Of a stretch of 64,000 nucleotides of DNA, positions 8,744-18,809 are shown in pieces. Below the pieces are notes generated by a model. The model was not told where the DNA came from and searched no databases. It saw only the letters and a list, made by a program, of their open reading frames with translations. Both the position numbers and the translations under genes were made by a program. The stretch is from Candidatus Korobacter versatilis. Lineage in GTDB: Bacteria; Acidobacteriota; Terriglobia; Terriglobales; Acidobacteriaceae. How positions within the stretch are numbered: position 1 is the stretch's first letter; every line of letters begins with the position of its first letter. The stretch covers positions 1 to 64,000 of the forward strand of contig JACPNR010000006.1 of assembly GCA_016185395.1 (NCBI GenBank). The letters are read 5' to 3'.

Positions 8744-8893
8744 GGTGAGCGCGGAGCGAGCCTGTCGCGAGGGGGCGACGCCAGCCGAGGGGAGCGCGCG
8801 CGCGACGCGAGTAGCGTTGCGGCGACCCTGGAAATGAAGGAGTAAGGCTTTTCCCTATCTCATCTGGGGGATGTTTTTGCCTCCCCGGGAACT

Positions 8894-8907
8894 TTTGGCC
8901 TGCCAAA
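8894..8907. promoter_or_regulatory. Palindrome TTTGGC-CT-GCCAAA, possible operator
   Basis: A perfect six-base inverted repeat with a two-base centre, five bases upstream of TAAAAT, which could be a -10 box. Such a site would fit a dimeric repressor controlling ftsH. The regulator is not identifiable from sequence. Confidence 0.35.
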
Positions 8908-8979
8908 GGGGTTAAAATCATTGTGAGTTGGCCGACGTGTCCGCGGCATCCAATGGACTGTTGGCGCGTTATGGCATTC

Positions 8980-9001
8980 GGCCCGCCGCTCTCGGCGGGC
9001 C
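8980..9001 (+). other. GC-rich hairpin in the ftsH leader
   Basis: GGCCCGCCG-CTCT-CGGCGGGCC, a perfect nine-base-pair stem with a four-base loop. There is no T run behind it, so it is not a classical terminator. It may be a leader structure affecting ftsH expression. Confidence 0.5.
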
Positions 9002-9044
9002 CGGCGGTTCTTAGGGAGCCGGCGGACGTGAGGAGATCAACGAA

Positions 9045-10955
<1,911 letters not shown>

Positions 10956-10991
10956 AACCAGTCCACGGTGGGCAGTGCACGGTCCACAGCT

Positions 10992-11024
10992 AGGGCGGCC
11001 AGAAATGGCCGCCCTTAGTTTTTT
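10992..11024 (+). terminator. Rho-independent terminator after ftsH
   Basis: Perfect ten-base-pair stem AGGGCGGCCA/TGGCCGCCCT with GAAA loop, followed by TAGTTTTTT. It lies 36 bases after the ftsH stop. Confidence 0.9.
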
Positions 11025-11074
11025 GCTGCGTCCGCTTTACACTCGTGTCGCTTCCTTCGTTCAGGAGACTCGAC

Positions 11075-11410
11075 ATGAGCTTACCCACTACCACCACGTT
11101 CAGCTTCGATGGCTATCGCATCAAGGAATACAAAGGCGTCGTACGCGGCATCATCGTGCGCTCGCCCACGATCGCGCAGGGCATTCTCGGCGGCTTGAAC
11201 AACATCATCGGCGGCTCCATCCCCGCCTACACCGAGATGTGCGAGCAGGCGCGCGGCCACGCCTACCAACTGCTCATCGAGCACGCGCAACAGATGGGCG
11301 CGAACGCCGTGGTCGGCGTGCGCTACGACGCGGCGGAAGTCGTGGCGCGCGCGGGCGCGACCGAAGTGCTGTGCTACGGGACCGCGGTCGTCATCGAGGC
11401 GATCAAGTAG
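11075..11410 (+). CDS. YbjQ/UPF0145 family protein
   Basis: A 111-residue protein of the YbjQ (DUF74) family. The family signature is visible as GIIVRSPTIAQGILGGLNNIIGG near residue 25 onward and QMGANAVVGVRYDAAEV in the second half, where the conserved GANAVVGVRYD motif sits. Members form small homopentamers or decamers and have no proven function; some are associated with heavy-metal or stress responses. The start is ATG 11075, with AGGAG seven bases upstream. An in-frame upstream start at 11045 has no such site. It is a stand-alone gene after the ftsH terminator, convergent with selD across a palindrome. Confidence 0.92.
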   Translation: MSLPTTTTFSFDGYRIKEYKGVVRGIIVRSPTIAQGILGGLNNIIGGSIPAYTEMCEQARGHAYQLLIEHAQQMGANAVVGVRYDAAEVVARAGATEVLCYGTAVVIEAIK

Positions 11411-11421
11411 GTCGTCGGCTC

Positions 11422-11480
11422 TTGGTCATTGGTCTTTGGCTGGTTCGTGGGCTGGCCAACAACCAAAGACCAACGACCAA
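11422..11480. repeat. Iterated palindrome (TTGGTC units) between convergent genes
   Basis: The left arm at 11422-11439 and the right arm at 11463-11480 are 18-base inverted copies with one mismatch. Each arm is itself made of repeated TTGGTC-type units. The position between convergent ybjQ-like and selD genes would let it act as a two-way terminator. A half-copy of the same unit recurs at 29304. Confidence 0.7.
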
Positions 11481-11489
11481 CGGCGCTCT

Positions 11490-12545
11490 CTAATCGACGG
11501 CGATGAGCGGCTTGGTCGCAGCGACCACTTCGCCGATGCGCGCGGCGGGGACGCGCGCGGCGTGCAGCGCGGAGAGCAGCTTGCCGGCGTTGGCGTCGAA
11601 CACGGAGATGAGCAGGCCGCCGGCCGTCTGCGGATCGAAGAGCAGCGCCTTCGCCTCGTCGGCGATCTTCCCTTCGTAGCCCACGTGGCACTCGGCGAAC
11701 TCGCGATTGTTCTTCAGTCCGCCGGGGACGAACCCCTGGCGCACGCAATCGGCCGCGCCCGGCATCAGCGGCACGCTGCTCGAATGGATACGCAGCGAGA
11801 CGCCGGAGCCGAGCGCCATCTCGCGCGCGTGTCCGATGAGTCCGAAGCCGGTGACGTCCGTCGCCGCATGCACGCCGAACTCGGGGCGCGCCATGATCTC
11901 GGCTGCGGCGCGGTTCAGCGTGGTCATGGATTGCGTGGCGGCGTCGATCCAGCCCTGCTCCGCCTTCGCCTTCTTGATGGCGGTCGAGATCACGCCGGTG
12001 CCGAGCGGCTTCGTCAGGATGAGCGCATCACCGGCCTTCGCCGCCGAATTCGTGAAGACGCGCTGCGGATCGATCGTACCCGTGACGGAGTATCCGAACT
12101 TGATGTCTTCATCGCGGATGGAGTGCCCGCCGACGACGGTGCATCCCGCCTCGATCATCTTCGACAATCCGCCGGCGAGGATGCGCTCCAGCACATCGAG
12201 GTCGCCTTTTTCCGGGAAGCAGACGAGCGCGAGCGCGGTCAGCGGACGGCCGCCCATGGCGTACACGTCCGAGAGCGCGTTGGTGGCAGCAATGGCGCCG
12301 AAGGTGAACGGGTCGTCCACGATGGGCGTGAAGAAGTCGACCGTCTGCACCAGCGCCTGCTCGGCCGAAAGTTTGTACACCCCGGCGTCGTCGGCTTTGT
12401 CGAAGCCGACCAGCACGTTCGGGTCATGTTGCCGGGCTAATCTCCCAAGCACCGAGTCCAGCGCCGCCGGACTGAGCTTGCTCGCTCAACCCGCCGCTTT
12501 CGCCGCCTCGGTGAGACGCACCGCCGGCTTCACTGCTTCGCTCAT
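11490..12545 (-). CDS. selD: Selenide, water dikinase, itself a selenoprotein (in-frame UGA = Sec20)
   Basis: SelD makes selenophosphate from selenide and ATP for selenocysteine and selenouridine synthesis. The frame from ATG 12543-12545 reads LTEAAKAAG-UGA-ASKLSPAALDSVL. The UGA (12486-12488) occupies the position of the catalytic Cys17 in E. coli SelD, and the essential Lys follows at +3, as in the family motif. Downstream, GFDKADDAGVY, TVDFFTPIVDDPFTFG, NALSDVYAMG and GGHSIRDEDI confirm SelD. With Sec the protein has 351 residues, normal for the family. A bacterial SECIS-like hairpin follows the UGA directly. An ordinary reading would truncate the gene to start at 12452 and lose the active site. 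No other selenoprotein or sel gene is in the window. Confidence 0.95.
12446..12488 (-). promoter_or_regulatory. Bacterial SECIS-like element with the selD UGA codon
   Basis: After the UGA (12488-12486) and a five-base spacer, CAAGC (12480-12476) pairs with GCTTG (12450-12446). An internal loop follows, then AGTCC (12473-12469) pairs with GGACT (12459-12455). The apical loop is GGCGGCGCT. The loop begins 18 bases after the UGA with GG, within the range I know for bacterial SECIS elements bound by SelB. Confidence 0.75.
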
Positions 12546-12551
12546 GGATTC

Positions 12552-12557
12552 ATTGTA
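12552..12557 (-). promoter_or_regulatory. -10-like hexamer TACAAT for leaderless selD
   Basis: TACAAT on the minus strand, six bases before the selD ATG. An iterated palindrome occupies the region just upstream where a -35 would be. No Shine-Dalgarno precedes the ATG. Confidence 0.45.
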
Positions 12558-12563
12558 CCGAGG

Positions 12564-12622
12564 GACGAAAGGACAAAGGGAAAAGGACAAAGGACGGGAG
12601 CATTCCACTCACTTTGTCCTTT
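12564..12622. repeat. Iterated palindrome (GGACAAA units) between a DUF gene and selD
   Basis: The left arm contains three GGACAAAG-like units (about 12564-12595). The right arm has ACTTTGTCCTTT (about 12611-12622), and AAAGGACAAAG/CTTTGTCCTTT are exact inverted copies. The same unit forms the element at 35765. Confidence 0.65.
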
Positions 12623-12631
12623 GCACTTGCG

Positions 12632-13171
12632 CTACTGGAAGCTGACGTTCGTGACCTTGATGTCCGGCGCCACGCGGTTCCAGTCGGCGGAGATGTGGTC
12701 GAGCGTGAGGCGCACGGTGCGCGACTTTCCCGGCGCGATCGGCGCGGAGCGCAAGTCGATGAGGTCAGGATACGGACCGGACTGCGAGAGTGCCATCACG
12801 CGCAGCGTCTCTTTCTGCACTACCTCGTTGAGGGTGTTGCGGAAAGTGAGTTCCACGGAGACGGCGTTCACCGTCCTGTCGCCGGCGTTGGTCAGCACGC
12901 CGTCGAGATACGTGACGTTGCCGCCGACGAAATTTTCCGACGCCGACACCTTGAGGTCGGTGAACCTCAGGTTCGCGCCGTAGGGGTGTGCCTGCCCGGT
13001 CGCGGCCTGCTCGCCCGAGCGCGAAAGCAGGATGACGCCGCCGATGACGAGCGCGAGCAGCGCCGCGCCGATCGCCATCGGGACCCACGGCATGGAACGC
13101 TCCGGCTCTTGCTGGCCGAGCGGAACCGGGTCGCGCTCGGGCTGCGGGCTACGCTCTGGCTCCGGCGACAT
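12632..13171 (-). CDS. Membrane-anchored hypothetical protein, paralogue of the upstream gene
   Basis: 179 residues from ATG 13169-13171. A Pro/Glu-rich cytoplasmic head of about 30 residues is followed by one membrane helix (WVPMAIGAALLALVIGGVILL) and an outward domain. In that domain NLRFTDLKVSASENFVGG and DGVLTNAGDRTVNAVSVELTFRN form a beta-sandwich-like pattern seen in FxLYD/DUF2393-like proteins. The neighbouring gene at 13238 has the same layout and similar phrases (LKVMPSPARGEQVAVKLAGQLRNAG), so the two look like an old tandem duplication. Function is unknown. TACAAT lies six bases before the ATG and there is no Shine-Dalgarno, so the mRNA may be leaderless. A terminator separates it from the upstream paralogue. 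Confidence 0.82.
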   Translation of the reverse strand: MSPEPERSPQPERDPVPLGQQEPERSMPWVPMAIGAALLALVIGGVILLSRSGEQAATGQAHPYGANLRFTDLKVSASENFVGGNVTYLDGVLTNAGDRTVNAVSVELTFRNTLNEVVQKETLRVMALSQSGPYPDLIDLRSAPIAPGKSRTVRLTLDHISADWNRVAPDIKVTNVSFQ

Positions 13172-13177
13172 GGCCAG

Positions 13178-13183
13178 ATTGTA
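13178..13183 (-). promoter_or_regulatory. -10-like hexamer TACAAT for a leaderless transcript
   Basis: Six bases separate TACAAT from the ATG at 13171 on the minus strand, the same spacing as at selD. Confidence 0.4.
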
Positions 13184-13186
13184 CGA

Positions 13187-13220
13187 CAAAGAAAATGGCG
13201 GCCGCTCGGCAGCGGCCGCC
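13187..13220 (-). terminator. Rho-independent terminator after the 13238 gene
   Basis: Perfect ten-base stem GGCGGCCGCT/AGCGGCCGCC with a four-base loop (13197-13220), followed on the minus strand by ATTTTCTTTG. It ends the upstream paralogue 18 bases after its stop. Confidence 0.8.
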
Positions 13221-13237
13221 CCACTGGCCCCTACATG

Positions 13238-13945
13238 CTATTTCCGTCCCTTGCGGTTGCGCTTCGGCGTGACGGGAGAGGGTTTGCCGCTGTCCGGCGT
13301 CGCATCCGTCGAAGCAGCCGGTGCCACCGGATTCTCCAGTGTGGCGATGGGCTGGGGCTTCGCGTCGGTCGGAACGACGGTCTGCACATCGACGATGCGC
13401 AGCTCGGGCGTCTTCTTGTCCCACGTGTTGGGCACGCCGCTGAACTCCACTTCGAACGCGGCGACGTCGTTGGGCTGGAGAGGACTGTCCGCGAACGCGG
13501 TGTACTTCTTCTCCGCGTTGCCCTGGAGCGTGATGCGCTCGATGGGTTGCGCCTGCGTGAAGACCCTCTGGCCTTCACCGTTCGAGAAGGTGGCCTCGAC
13601 CGTGGCGCCGGTGACGGCGGAGTTCCCCGCGTTCCGCAACTGTCCTGCCAGCTTCACCGCGACCTGCTCGCCGCGCGCGGGCGATGGCATCACCTTCAAG
13701 CGCGAGAGACGAAACTGATCAGCGCTGGGCTGTGCCGGCGTCTCCGTCCTGGGCGCGGGCGCGGCGACCTTGGGCGCGGTGGGAATGACGACGAAGATCA
13801 CGACCAGCAAGACTGCCGCCGCGAAGAGCGCGAGCAGCGGCCATCCGAAGTGGCCTTTGCGATGAACGACGGGAGGATGAATGACGGGTTCGCGACCGAC
13901 TCCGTTTTCTAGCGGGCGTCCTTCGAGCGGATCAAGCTCGGCCAT
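13238..13945 (-). CDS. Membrane-anchored hypothetical protein, paralogue of the 12632 gene
   Basis: 235 residues from ATG 13943-13945. Polar head, a membrane helix (FGWPLLALFAAAVLLVVIFVV) at about residues 33-53, a Pro/Ala linker, then a beta-rich domain. That domain has RLSRLKVMPSPARG, LAGQLRNAGNSAVTGATVEATF and the C-terminal phrase PELRIVDVQTV, parallel to PDIKVTNVSF in the neighbour. The tail is basic (PKRNRKGRK). No enzyme motif is seen. The pair may present beta-sandwich domains at the cell surface. It follows pmbA on the same strand with a 175-base gap, so it may or may not be in that operon. Confidence 0.82.
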   Translation of the reverse strand: MAELDPLEGRPLENGVGREPVIHPPVVHRKGHFGWPLLALFAAAVLLVVIFVVIPTAPKVAAPAPRTETPAQPSADQFRLSRLKVMPSPARGEQVAVKLAGQLRNAGNSAVTGATVEATFSNGEGQRVFTQAQPIERITLQGNAEKKYTAFADSPLQPNDVAAFEVEFSGVPNTWDKKTPELRIVDVQTVVPTDAKPQPIATLENPVAPAASTDATPDSGKPSPVTPKRNRKGRK

Positions 13946-14097
13946 GGCAGGGTCCTTTGGTCAGGGGCACCTGCGGTGAGATGCGCGGCGGCGTGCAGCG
14001 CGTTCGCTCGCGGTCTTCCGAAGAGAGAAGTAGGTGAGTTGCTGGATTCGCTCGCTCCCGCGCTCTCGCAGGACGGACTTGAACCGCGGCATCCCAC

Positions 14098-14117
14098 AGG
14101 CCGCCTGCGGGCGGCCT
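14098..14117 (-). terminator. Hairpin just after pmbA, weak terminator candidate
   Basis: AGGCCGCC/GGCGGCCT with a four-base loop directly after the pmbA stop. It lacks a T run, so termination would be weak or factor-dependent. Confidence 0.35.
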
Positions 14118-14120
14118 CTT

Positions 14121-15494
14121 CTATTCTCCGGCGACGGTGAGTCCGTCGATGCGGATGGTGGGCGCGGCCACGGCGCCGCGGAATTCGAGGTCCGAGCCGA
14201 TAGCGGTGATGTTGCGGAACATGTCCCGCAGATTGCCCGCGACGGTGATCTCCTCGACCGGGAAGGCGAGTTCGCCATTGCGTATCCACAGTCCGGAAGC
14301 GCCGCGCGAAAAATCTCCGGTCACGAGGTTCACGCCGAAGCCGAGGAACTCGGTGACGTAGAGCCCGTCGGGGACCTCGCGGATGATCGCTTCGGCCGTC
14401 TTGTCACCAGCTTCGAGGAAGAAGTTCCCCACCCCGATGCCGGGCGTGCCCGCCAGGCCGCGCGAGGCGTTGCCGGTCGTTGCGAGCCCGAGCTTGCGCG
14501 CGGTGTAGGTGTTCAGGAGATACGACTTCAGCACGCCGCGTTCGATCACCACGGTGCGCCGCGTGGGCACGCCTTCGCCGTCAAAGGGAGAGGTCCCGAA
14601 GCCCCCCGGGATGGTGCCGTCGTCGATCACGTTCACGTTCTCGCCAGCGACCTGCTCGCCAAGTCTGCCGGCGAGGAACGACGCGCCGCGATAGATGGAA
14701 TCGCCGTTCACCGCTTCGAAGATGTTCTCGATGAGCGAGCGCGCGACCATCGGCTCGAAGACCACCGGCACGCGCGCGGTGGGGACTTTGCGCGCGCCCA
14801 GCCGGCGGAGGGTGCGCGCCGCAGCGGTCTTGCCCACGCTCTCGGGCGAGTCGAGCTTCGCCAGCGTGCGCGCGACGGAATACCAGAAGTCGCGCTGCAT
14901 GGCGCCATCCTGCTGCGCGATGGGCACCGCAGAAAGCGAGCAGTACGAACGCCGATACTCGCCGACGAAGCCCAGCGAGTTGGCGAGGATCTTGTTGCCG
15001 GTGGCGGCGTCGAAGGAGCCGCCTTCAGAGTTCGAGATGCGCGGGTCGGCGGACATCGCGGCCTGCTCCGCCCGCCGCGCCTGCGCGATGCGTTCCTCGG
15101 TGGGCAGCGAGTAGACGTCGTCGTAGTACAGCGCCAGGTCGCCGGAGAGCTGTCCGAATTCGCCAGCCGCGGGCAGACCAGAGTGCGGGTCGGCGCTGGT
15201 GATCTTCGCGAGCGCGAGCGCGCCCGAGATCATCTGCTCCACGCCCTCCTTCGAAAAATCCGAGGTATGCGTGGACGCCGCGCGAAAGCCGCCCTCACCG
15301 CCGCCGTTGGCATGAAAGAAGATGCGCAGGCCCATCGAGCGCCCGCCGGATTCCTTCAGCGTCTCGACCTGGCCGAGGCGCACGACGCTCGAGAACTCGT
15401 CCCCTTGGCGCACCACGCACTCAGCCGCAGCCGCGCCGCCGGCCATCGCGCGCTTCACTACGTCGGTCGCGAGTTGTTTGAGGTCGATCGGCAT
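14121..15494 (-). CDS. pmbA: TldE/PmbA-type subunit of the TldD/TldE protease
   Basis: 457 residues. TldE pairs with TldD to form a heterodimeric zinc protease that degrades unfolded peptides and matures some peptide-derived natural products and antitoxins. TldE itself lacks the metal site. Family motifs include AAECVVRQGDEFSSVVRLGQ near the start and, in the C-terminal half, RVPVVFEPMVARSLIENI, SPFDGEGVPTRRTVVIERG and GLYVTEFLGFGVNLVTGDFSRGA. No HExxxH is present, as expected for the E subunit. It begins six bases after the tldD stop, so the two subunits are translationally close and probably made in equal amounts. ATG 15492-15494 is the only sensible start. Confidence 0.93.
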   Translation of the reverse strand: MPIDLKQLATDVVKRAMAGGAAAAECVVRQGDEFSSVVRLGQVETLKESGGRSMGLRIFFHANGGGEGGFRAASTHTSDFSKEGVEQMISGALALAKITSADPHSGLPAAGEFGQLSGDLALYYDDVYSLPTEERIAQARRAEQAAMSADPRISNSEGGSFDAATGNKILANSLGFVGEYRRSYCSLSAVPIAQQDGAMQRDFWYSVARTLAKLDSPESVGKTAAARTLRRLGARKVPTARVPVVFEPMVARSLIENIFEAVNGDSIYRGASFLAGRLGEQVAGENVNVIDDGTIPGGFGTSPFDGEGVPTRRTVVIERGVLKSYLLNTYTARKLGLATTGNASRGLAGTPGIGVGNFFLEAGDKTAEAIIREVPDGLYVTEFLGFGVNLVTGDFSRGASGLWIRNGELAFPVEEITVAGNLRDMFRNITAIGSDLEFRGAVAAPTIRIDGLTVAGE

Positions 15495-15500
15495 CCGCGC

Positions 15501-16940
15501 TTATCCCTTCGCCGTGCCGCCGACCGTGATCCAGTCGACCTTGATGGTAGGAATGCCCACGCCCACAGGGACCGACTGACCGTCTTTGCCGCACGTGCCC
15601 ACGCCTTCATCCAGCTTGAGGTCGTTGCCGACCATGGAGACGCGCGTCAGCACGTCAGGTCCATTGCCGATGAGGGTGCAGTTCTTGAGCGGCGCGGTGA
15701 CGTGCCCGTCTTCGATGAGGTAGGCCTCCGACGCGGAAAAAACGAACTTGCCGTTGGTAATGTCCACCTGGCCGCCGCCGAAGTTCGCAGCGTAGATGCC
15801 GCGCTCGACCGAACGGATGATGTCCTCCGGCGCATCGTCACCCGCGAGCATATACGTGTTCGTCATGCGCGGCATCGGGATGTGCTCGTAGGACTCCCGG
15901 CGCCCGTTGCCCGTGTCGGCGATGCCCATCAGCTTCGAAGAGAGTTTGTCCGCGAGATATCCCTTGAGGATACCGTTCTCGATGAGCACGGTGTTCTGCG
16001 TGGGCGAACCTTCGTCGTCCACATTGATGGACCCGCGGCGCGAGGGCAGCGTGCCGTTGTCCACCACGGTGCACTTCTCGCTCGCGACACGCCGGCCCAC
16101 GAGTCCGGTGAAGGCGGAGGTCTGCTTGCGATTGAAGTCGGCTTCGAGGCCGTGTCCGATGGCTTCATGCAGCAGGATCCCCGGCCAGCCCGGGCCGAGC
16201 ACAACCGGCATCTCGCCCGCCGGCGCGTCCTGCGCACCGAGCTGGATGATGGCTTGCCGCGCCGCTTCTTTGGCGAAGTGCTCGGGAGTCTTCTCGGTGA
16301 GGAAGTAATCCTGCGCCACGCGGCCGCCTCCGCCCGCTGAGCCGCGCGCCGAACCGCTCTCGTCTTTCGCGATGCAGAACACGTTGAAGCGCGCCAGCGG
16401 CTGCAGGTCCGTCGCGATCGAACCATCAGACCCCACGACCAGGATGCGCCGCGTCTCTTCGGCATAGCTCGCCCGGACCTGGAAGATGCGCGGATCGTAG
16501 GCACGCGCGGCGCGGTCGGCGCGCAGCACCAGCTCGAGCTTCTGCGCCACGCCCGCGTCGGCCGCCGGCGAAGACACGACCGGATAAAGGTCGCTGCGCA
16601 GAGGCGATTGTTTCAGGTCGGCGATGGGCTGCTTCGCCGGGCCGCTCGCGATCATGGCTGCGGTGCGCGCCGCGCGCAGGATGCGCTCCGGCGCGAGGTC
16701 GTCGGTGTAGGCGTAGCCCGTGCGCTCGCCGGAGATCACGCGCACGCCGCATCCCGCCGATATCCCCTGGCTCGCCGACTTGATCAGCGATTCATCCAGC
16801 GTGATGCCGGAAGAGTAGTGGTGCTCGAAGTAGAGGTCGGCGTAGTCGCCGCCGGCGGAGAGCGCCGCCGCAAGGTATTTCTCGAGGTCGCGCGCCGCCA
16901 GGCCGTAGCGCTCGAAGAAGAACTGGTCAGGGATCGTCAT
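15501..16940 (-). CDS. tldD: Zinc metalloprotease subunit TldD
   Basis: 479 residues from ATG 16938-16940. The catalytic subunit of the TldD/E protease shows its zinc motif HEAIGHGLEAD (HExxxH) and the GVGVRVISGERTGYAYTDDL-type N-terminal domain. The C-terminal segment has NDLKLDEGVGTCGKDGQ and the metal-ligand Cys within it, characteristic of TldD. The open frame extends upstream to about 17228, but that part shows no similarity and overlaps the divergent gene's promoter region. The start lacks a strong Shine-Dalgarno. It is the first gene of a two-gene operon with pmbA and is divergent from the secreted FG-GAP gene 208 bases away. Confidence 0.94.
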   Translation of the reverse strand: MTIPDQFFFERYGLAARDLEKYLAAALSAGGDYADLYFEHHYSSGITLDESLIKSASQGISAGCGVRVISGERTGYAYTDDLAPERILRAARTAAMIASGPAKQPIADLKQSPLRSDLYPVVSSPAADAGVAQKLELVLRADRAARAYDPRIFQVRASYAEETRRILVVGSDGSIATDLQPLARFNVFCIAKDESGSARGSAGGGGRVAQDYFLTEKTPEHFAKEAARQAIIQLGAQDAPAGEMPVVLGPGWPGILLHEAIGHGLEADFNRKQTSAFTGLVGRRVASEKCTVVDNGTLPSRRGSINVDDEGSPTQNTVLIENGILKGYLADKLSSKLMGIADTGNGRRESYEHIPMPRMTNTYMLAGDDAPEDIIRSVERGIYAANFGGGQVDITNGKFVFSASEAYLIEDGHVTAPLKNCTLIGNGPDVLTRVSMVGNDLKLDEGVGTCGKDGQSVPVGVGIPTIKVDWITVGGTAKG

Positions 16941-17148
16941 GAGTGAGGGTTGGCTGCCGCGGCGCAGCAGAAGTCGCGGCCTCCGGTTGTTTCGATTATA
17001 GAGCGGGCGCTGGGGTCGCCGCCGCACCTCAAAACACTTTGCAGCCAGGGTCTCTGCTGCCACTAGGTAGGTTTTCCCTACGGCGCGGGCAACAGCCCTG
17101 CTGCTGCTGTTCTCCAAGTTAGCAACCACCCCTGGGCAGGAGAGTCCT

Positions 17149-18606
17149 ATGCGGAATGTCTTCGCACTTCTTCTTCTCGCGTCATGCGCCGCGGGAATCG
17201 GCGCAGCGCAAGTCACTTTCTCGTCCACTCGTTATGGCTTCTCAACCACCCCGGTCACGTCGGTATCAGGCGACTTCAACCGGGATGGCCGGCCAGACAT
17301 AGCGGTGGCAAACCAGGACCCCGACCAGGGGCGGGTAACAGTCTTTTTGGGGACTGGCGGGGGCAAGTTCGGCGCGCCGGCGGACTATCCGACCACGACC
17401 GTCAGGCCCGGGAAGGTGCTGACCGCGGACATTAACAACGACGGCGCCCTGGATCTGTTGGTGGACGAGGGGGACACCAACGATGTCTCGGTGCTCCTCG
17501 GGAATGGTGACGGCACTTTCCGGACTGGCCCTAATCTGTTCGCAGCATTCAGCGTCCGGGACTTTGACTTTGGTGACTTCAACCACGATGGTGCGATCGA
17601 TGTCGCACTGGTCGAATGCAACGACGTTTCCGGCAGCTGCGACATGCAGGCGGAGATCGGCCACAACGACGGGACGTTCACGCCCGGCTACAAGATCCAA
17701 ATGACGGGCGACGCAGGCGGTCTCTCCGTCCGCGACATGAATGGCGACGGCAACCTCGACCTGCTCCTTATACGCACTAACAACATCCTGATATTTGGCG
17801 GCGACGGCACCGGCCGGTTCCCGGTTTTCACCAAGTTCACGCCGCCGGCGCACTGCACCGACCCCAACGTGTGCACCGATGCGCTTGAGAGCGTCGTCGC
17901 CGCTGACTTCAACAACGATACGCGGCTTGACTTCGCCGTGCTGCAGGCACACGCCTGCGGCTCCGCTTGCGGCGACAACACGGTGTACCTCTATAAGAAC
18001 AGCGGTGGCTGGAGCTTCGCGCGCGTCAGTCAATTCAATGTCGGTACGTCCGCCGACGGGTGGCTGCTCGCCGCGGACCTCAATGGGGACCAGAACATCG
18101 ACCTGCTGGGATGGGACCAGGACTTCCGCGCCGGATGGACGACCTTTGAGCAGGGCGCGGGCAACTTCACCTTCACCCAGAGATCAATCAACGTTGGCGG
18201 CGCCAATCCCGCGCAGATGATTGCGCGCGATCTCAACCTCGATTCACGCCACGACGTGATCGATACGGAGGCCGGTCCGGCCGACAATTCCATGATCGTC
18301 GCCCTCAACACCAGTGCCTTCACCAATTGCGCTCCGCCCAACTCCGCCAATCTCGCGGCGAAGATCTACGGCCCGGCGAACAATGCGAGCGTGGCGTCGC
18401 CGGTGCTGGTGAAGGGCAGCGGCAACTCACCGGCCGGGGTCGCGCGTCTCGAGATCTGGATCGACGGCCACAAGCAGTACCAGAAGTGGAACGACCAGGT
18501 CGCGAAGAAGTTCAGCCTGGCGGCGGGCTCGCATCGCATCACCGTGGTCGCGGTGGATATGTACAAGGGCACCGCGAAGACTAGCGTGACGGTGAACGTG
18601 CAGTAG
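17149..18606 (+). CDS. Secreted FG-GAP/VCBS repeat protein with C-terminal Ig-like domain
   Basis: 485 residues. The N-terminal signal peptide MRNVFALLLLASCAAGIGA precedes a beta-propeller built from about six FG-GAP repeats. Each has a calcium-loop phrase such as DFNRDGRPDIAVA, DINNDGALDLLV, DFNHDGAIDVAL, DMNGDGNLDLLL and DLNGDQNIDLLG. From about residue 400 an Ig-like domain follows (KIYGPANNASVASPVLVKGS, RLEIWIDGHKQY), a combination common in acidobacterial surface proteins. It probably binds a surface ligand or carbohydrate; no catalytic site is visible. AGGAG stands seven bases before ATG 17149. It is monocistronic, and a large palindrome follows the stop. Confidence 0.88.
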   Translation: MRNVFALLLLASCAAGIGAAQVTFSSTRYGFSTTPVTSVSGDFNRDGRPDIAVANQDPDQGRVTVFLGTGGGKFGAPADYPTTTVRPGKVLTADINNDGALDLLVDEGDTNDVSVLLGNGDGTFRTGPNLFAAFSVRDFDFGDFNHDGAIDVALVECNDVSGSCDMQAEIGHNDGTFTPGYKIQMTGDAGGLSVRDMNGDGNLDLLLIRTNNILIFGGDGTGRFPVFTKFTPPAHCTDPNVCTDALESVVAADFNNDTRLDFAVLQAHACGSACGDNTVYLYKNSGGWSFARVSQFNVGTSADGWLLAADLNGDQNIDLLGWDQDFRAGWTTFEQGAGNFTFTQRSINVGGANPAQMIARDLNLDSRHDVIDTEAGPADNSMIVALNTSAFTNCAPPNSANLAAKIYGPANNASVASPVLVKGSGNSPAGVARLEIWIDGHKQYQKWNDQVAKKFSLAAGSHRITVVAVDMYKGTAKTSVTVNVQ

Positions 18607-18618
18607 GCCATCGCGTTC

Positions 18619-18700
18619 TACATCCGAGCGCAGCGAGGGAGCCCTATCATCACCAGACGGTCTGGTGAAGGTAGGGCTCCCTCACTTCGTTCGGGATGTA
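18619..18700. repeat. Long palindrome, TACATCCnAGC family
   Basis: The left arm TACATCCGAGCGCAGCGAGG... (18619-18646) and the right arm (18672-18700, ending TCGGGATGTA) pair over about 27 bases with a few mismatches. An inner CACCAGA/TCTGGTG hairpin sits at the centre. The same arms recur at 47781-47876. It lies after the FG-GAP gene stop and could terminate transcription. Confidence 0.75.
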
Positions 18701-18809
18701 AATAGAACCACTAGCCACTGGCTTTCGAGAGTCGTACAATCCCCTTGCTGCATCCATATTCAGCAGCAACAGGCGGTACTCGCCGCGGCGAGACTGCACT
18801 GGAGGCAAC

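Larger units (their letters stand above)
8744..9044. other. Structured leader region upstream of ftsH
   Basis: 301 bases without a gene. It contains a short inverted repeat (8894-8907) next to TAAAAT (8913-8918), and a strong GC hairpin (8980-9001) 43 bases before the ftsH start. The ftsH mRNA therefore probably has a long leader. Confidence 0.55.

Noticed and set aside
12453..12545. Start of selD at 12452 with the upstream part being non-coding
   Set aside because: The upstream frame restores the conserved N-terminus including the active-site position, with only the UGA in between, and a SECIS-like hairpin follows.
14040..14120. tRNA-like T-arm sequence (GGTTCAAGTCCGTC) on the minus strand
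   Set aside because: No acceptor stem, D arm or anticodon arm can be built around it; chance or a very decayed tRNA.
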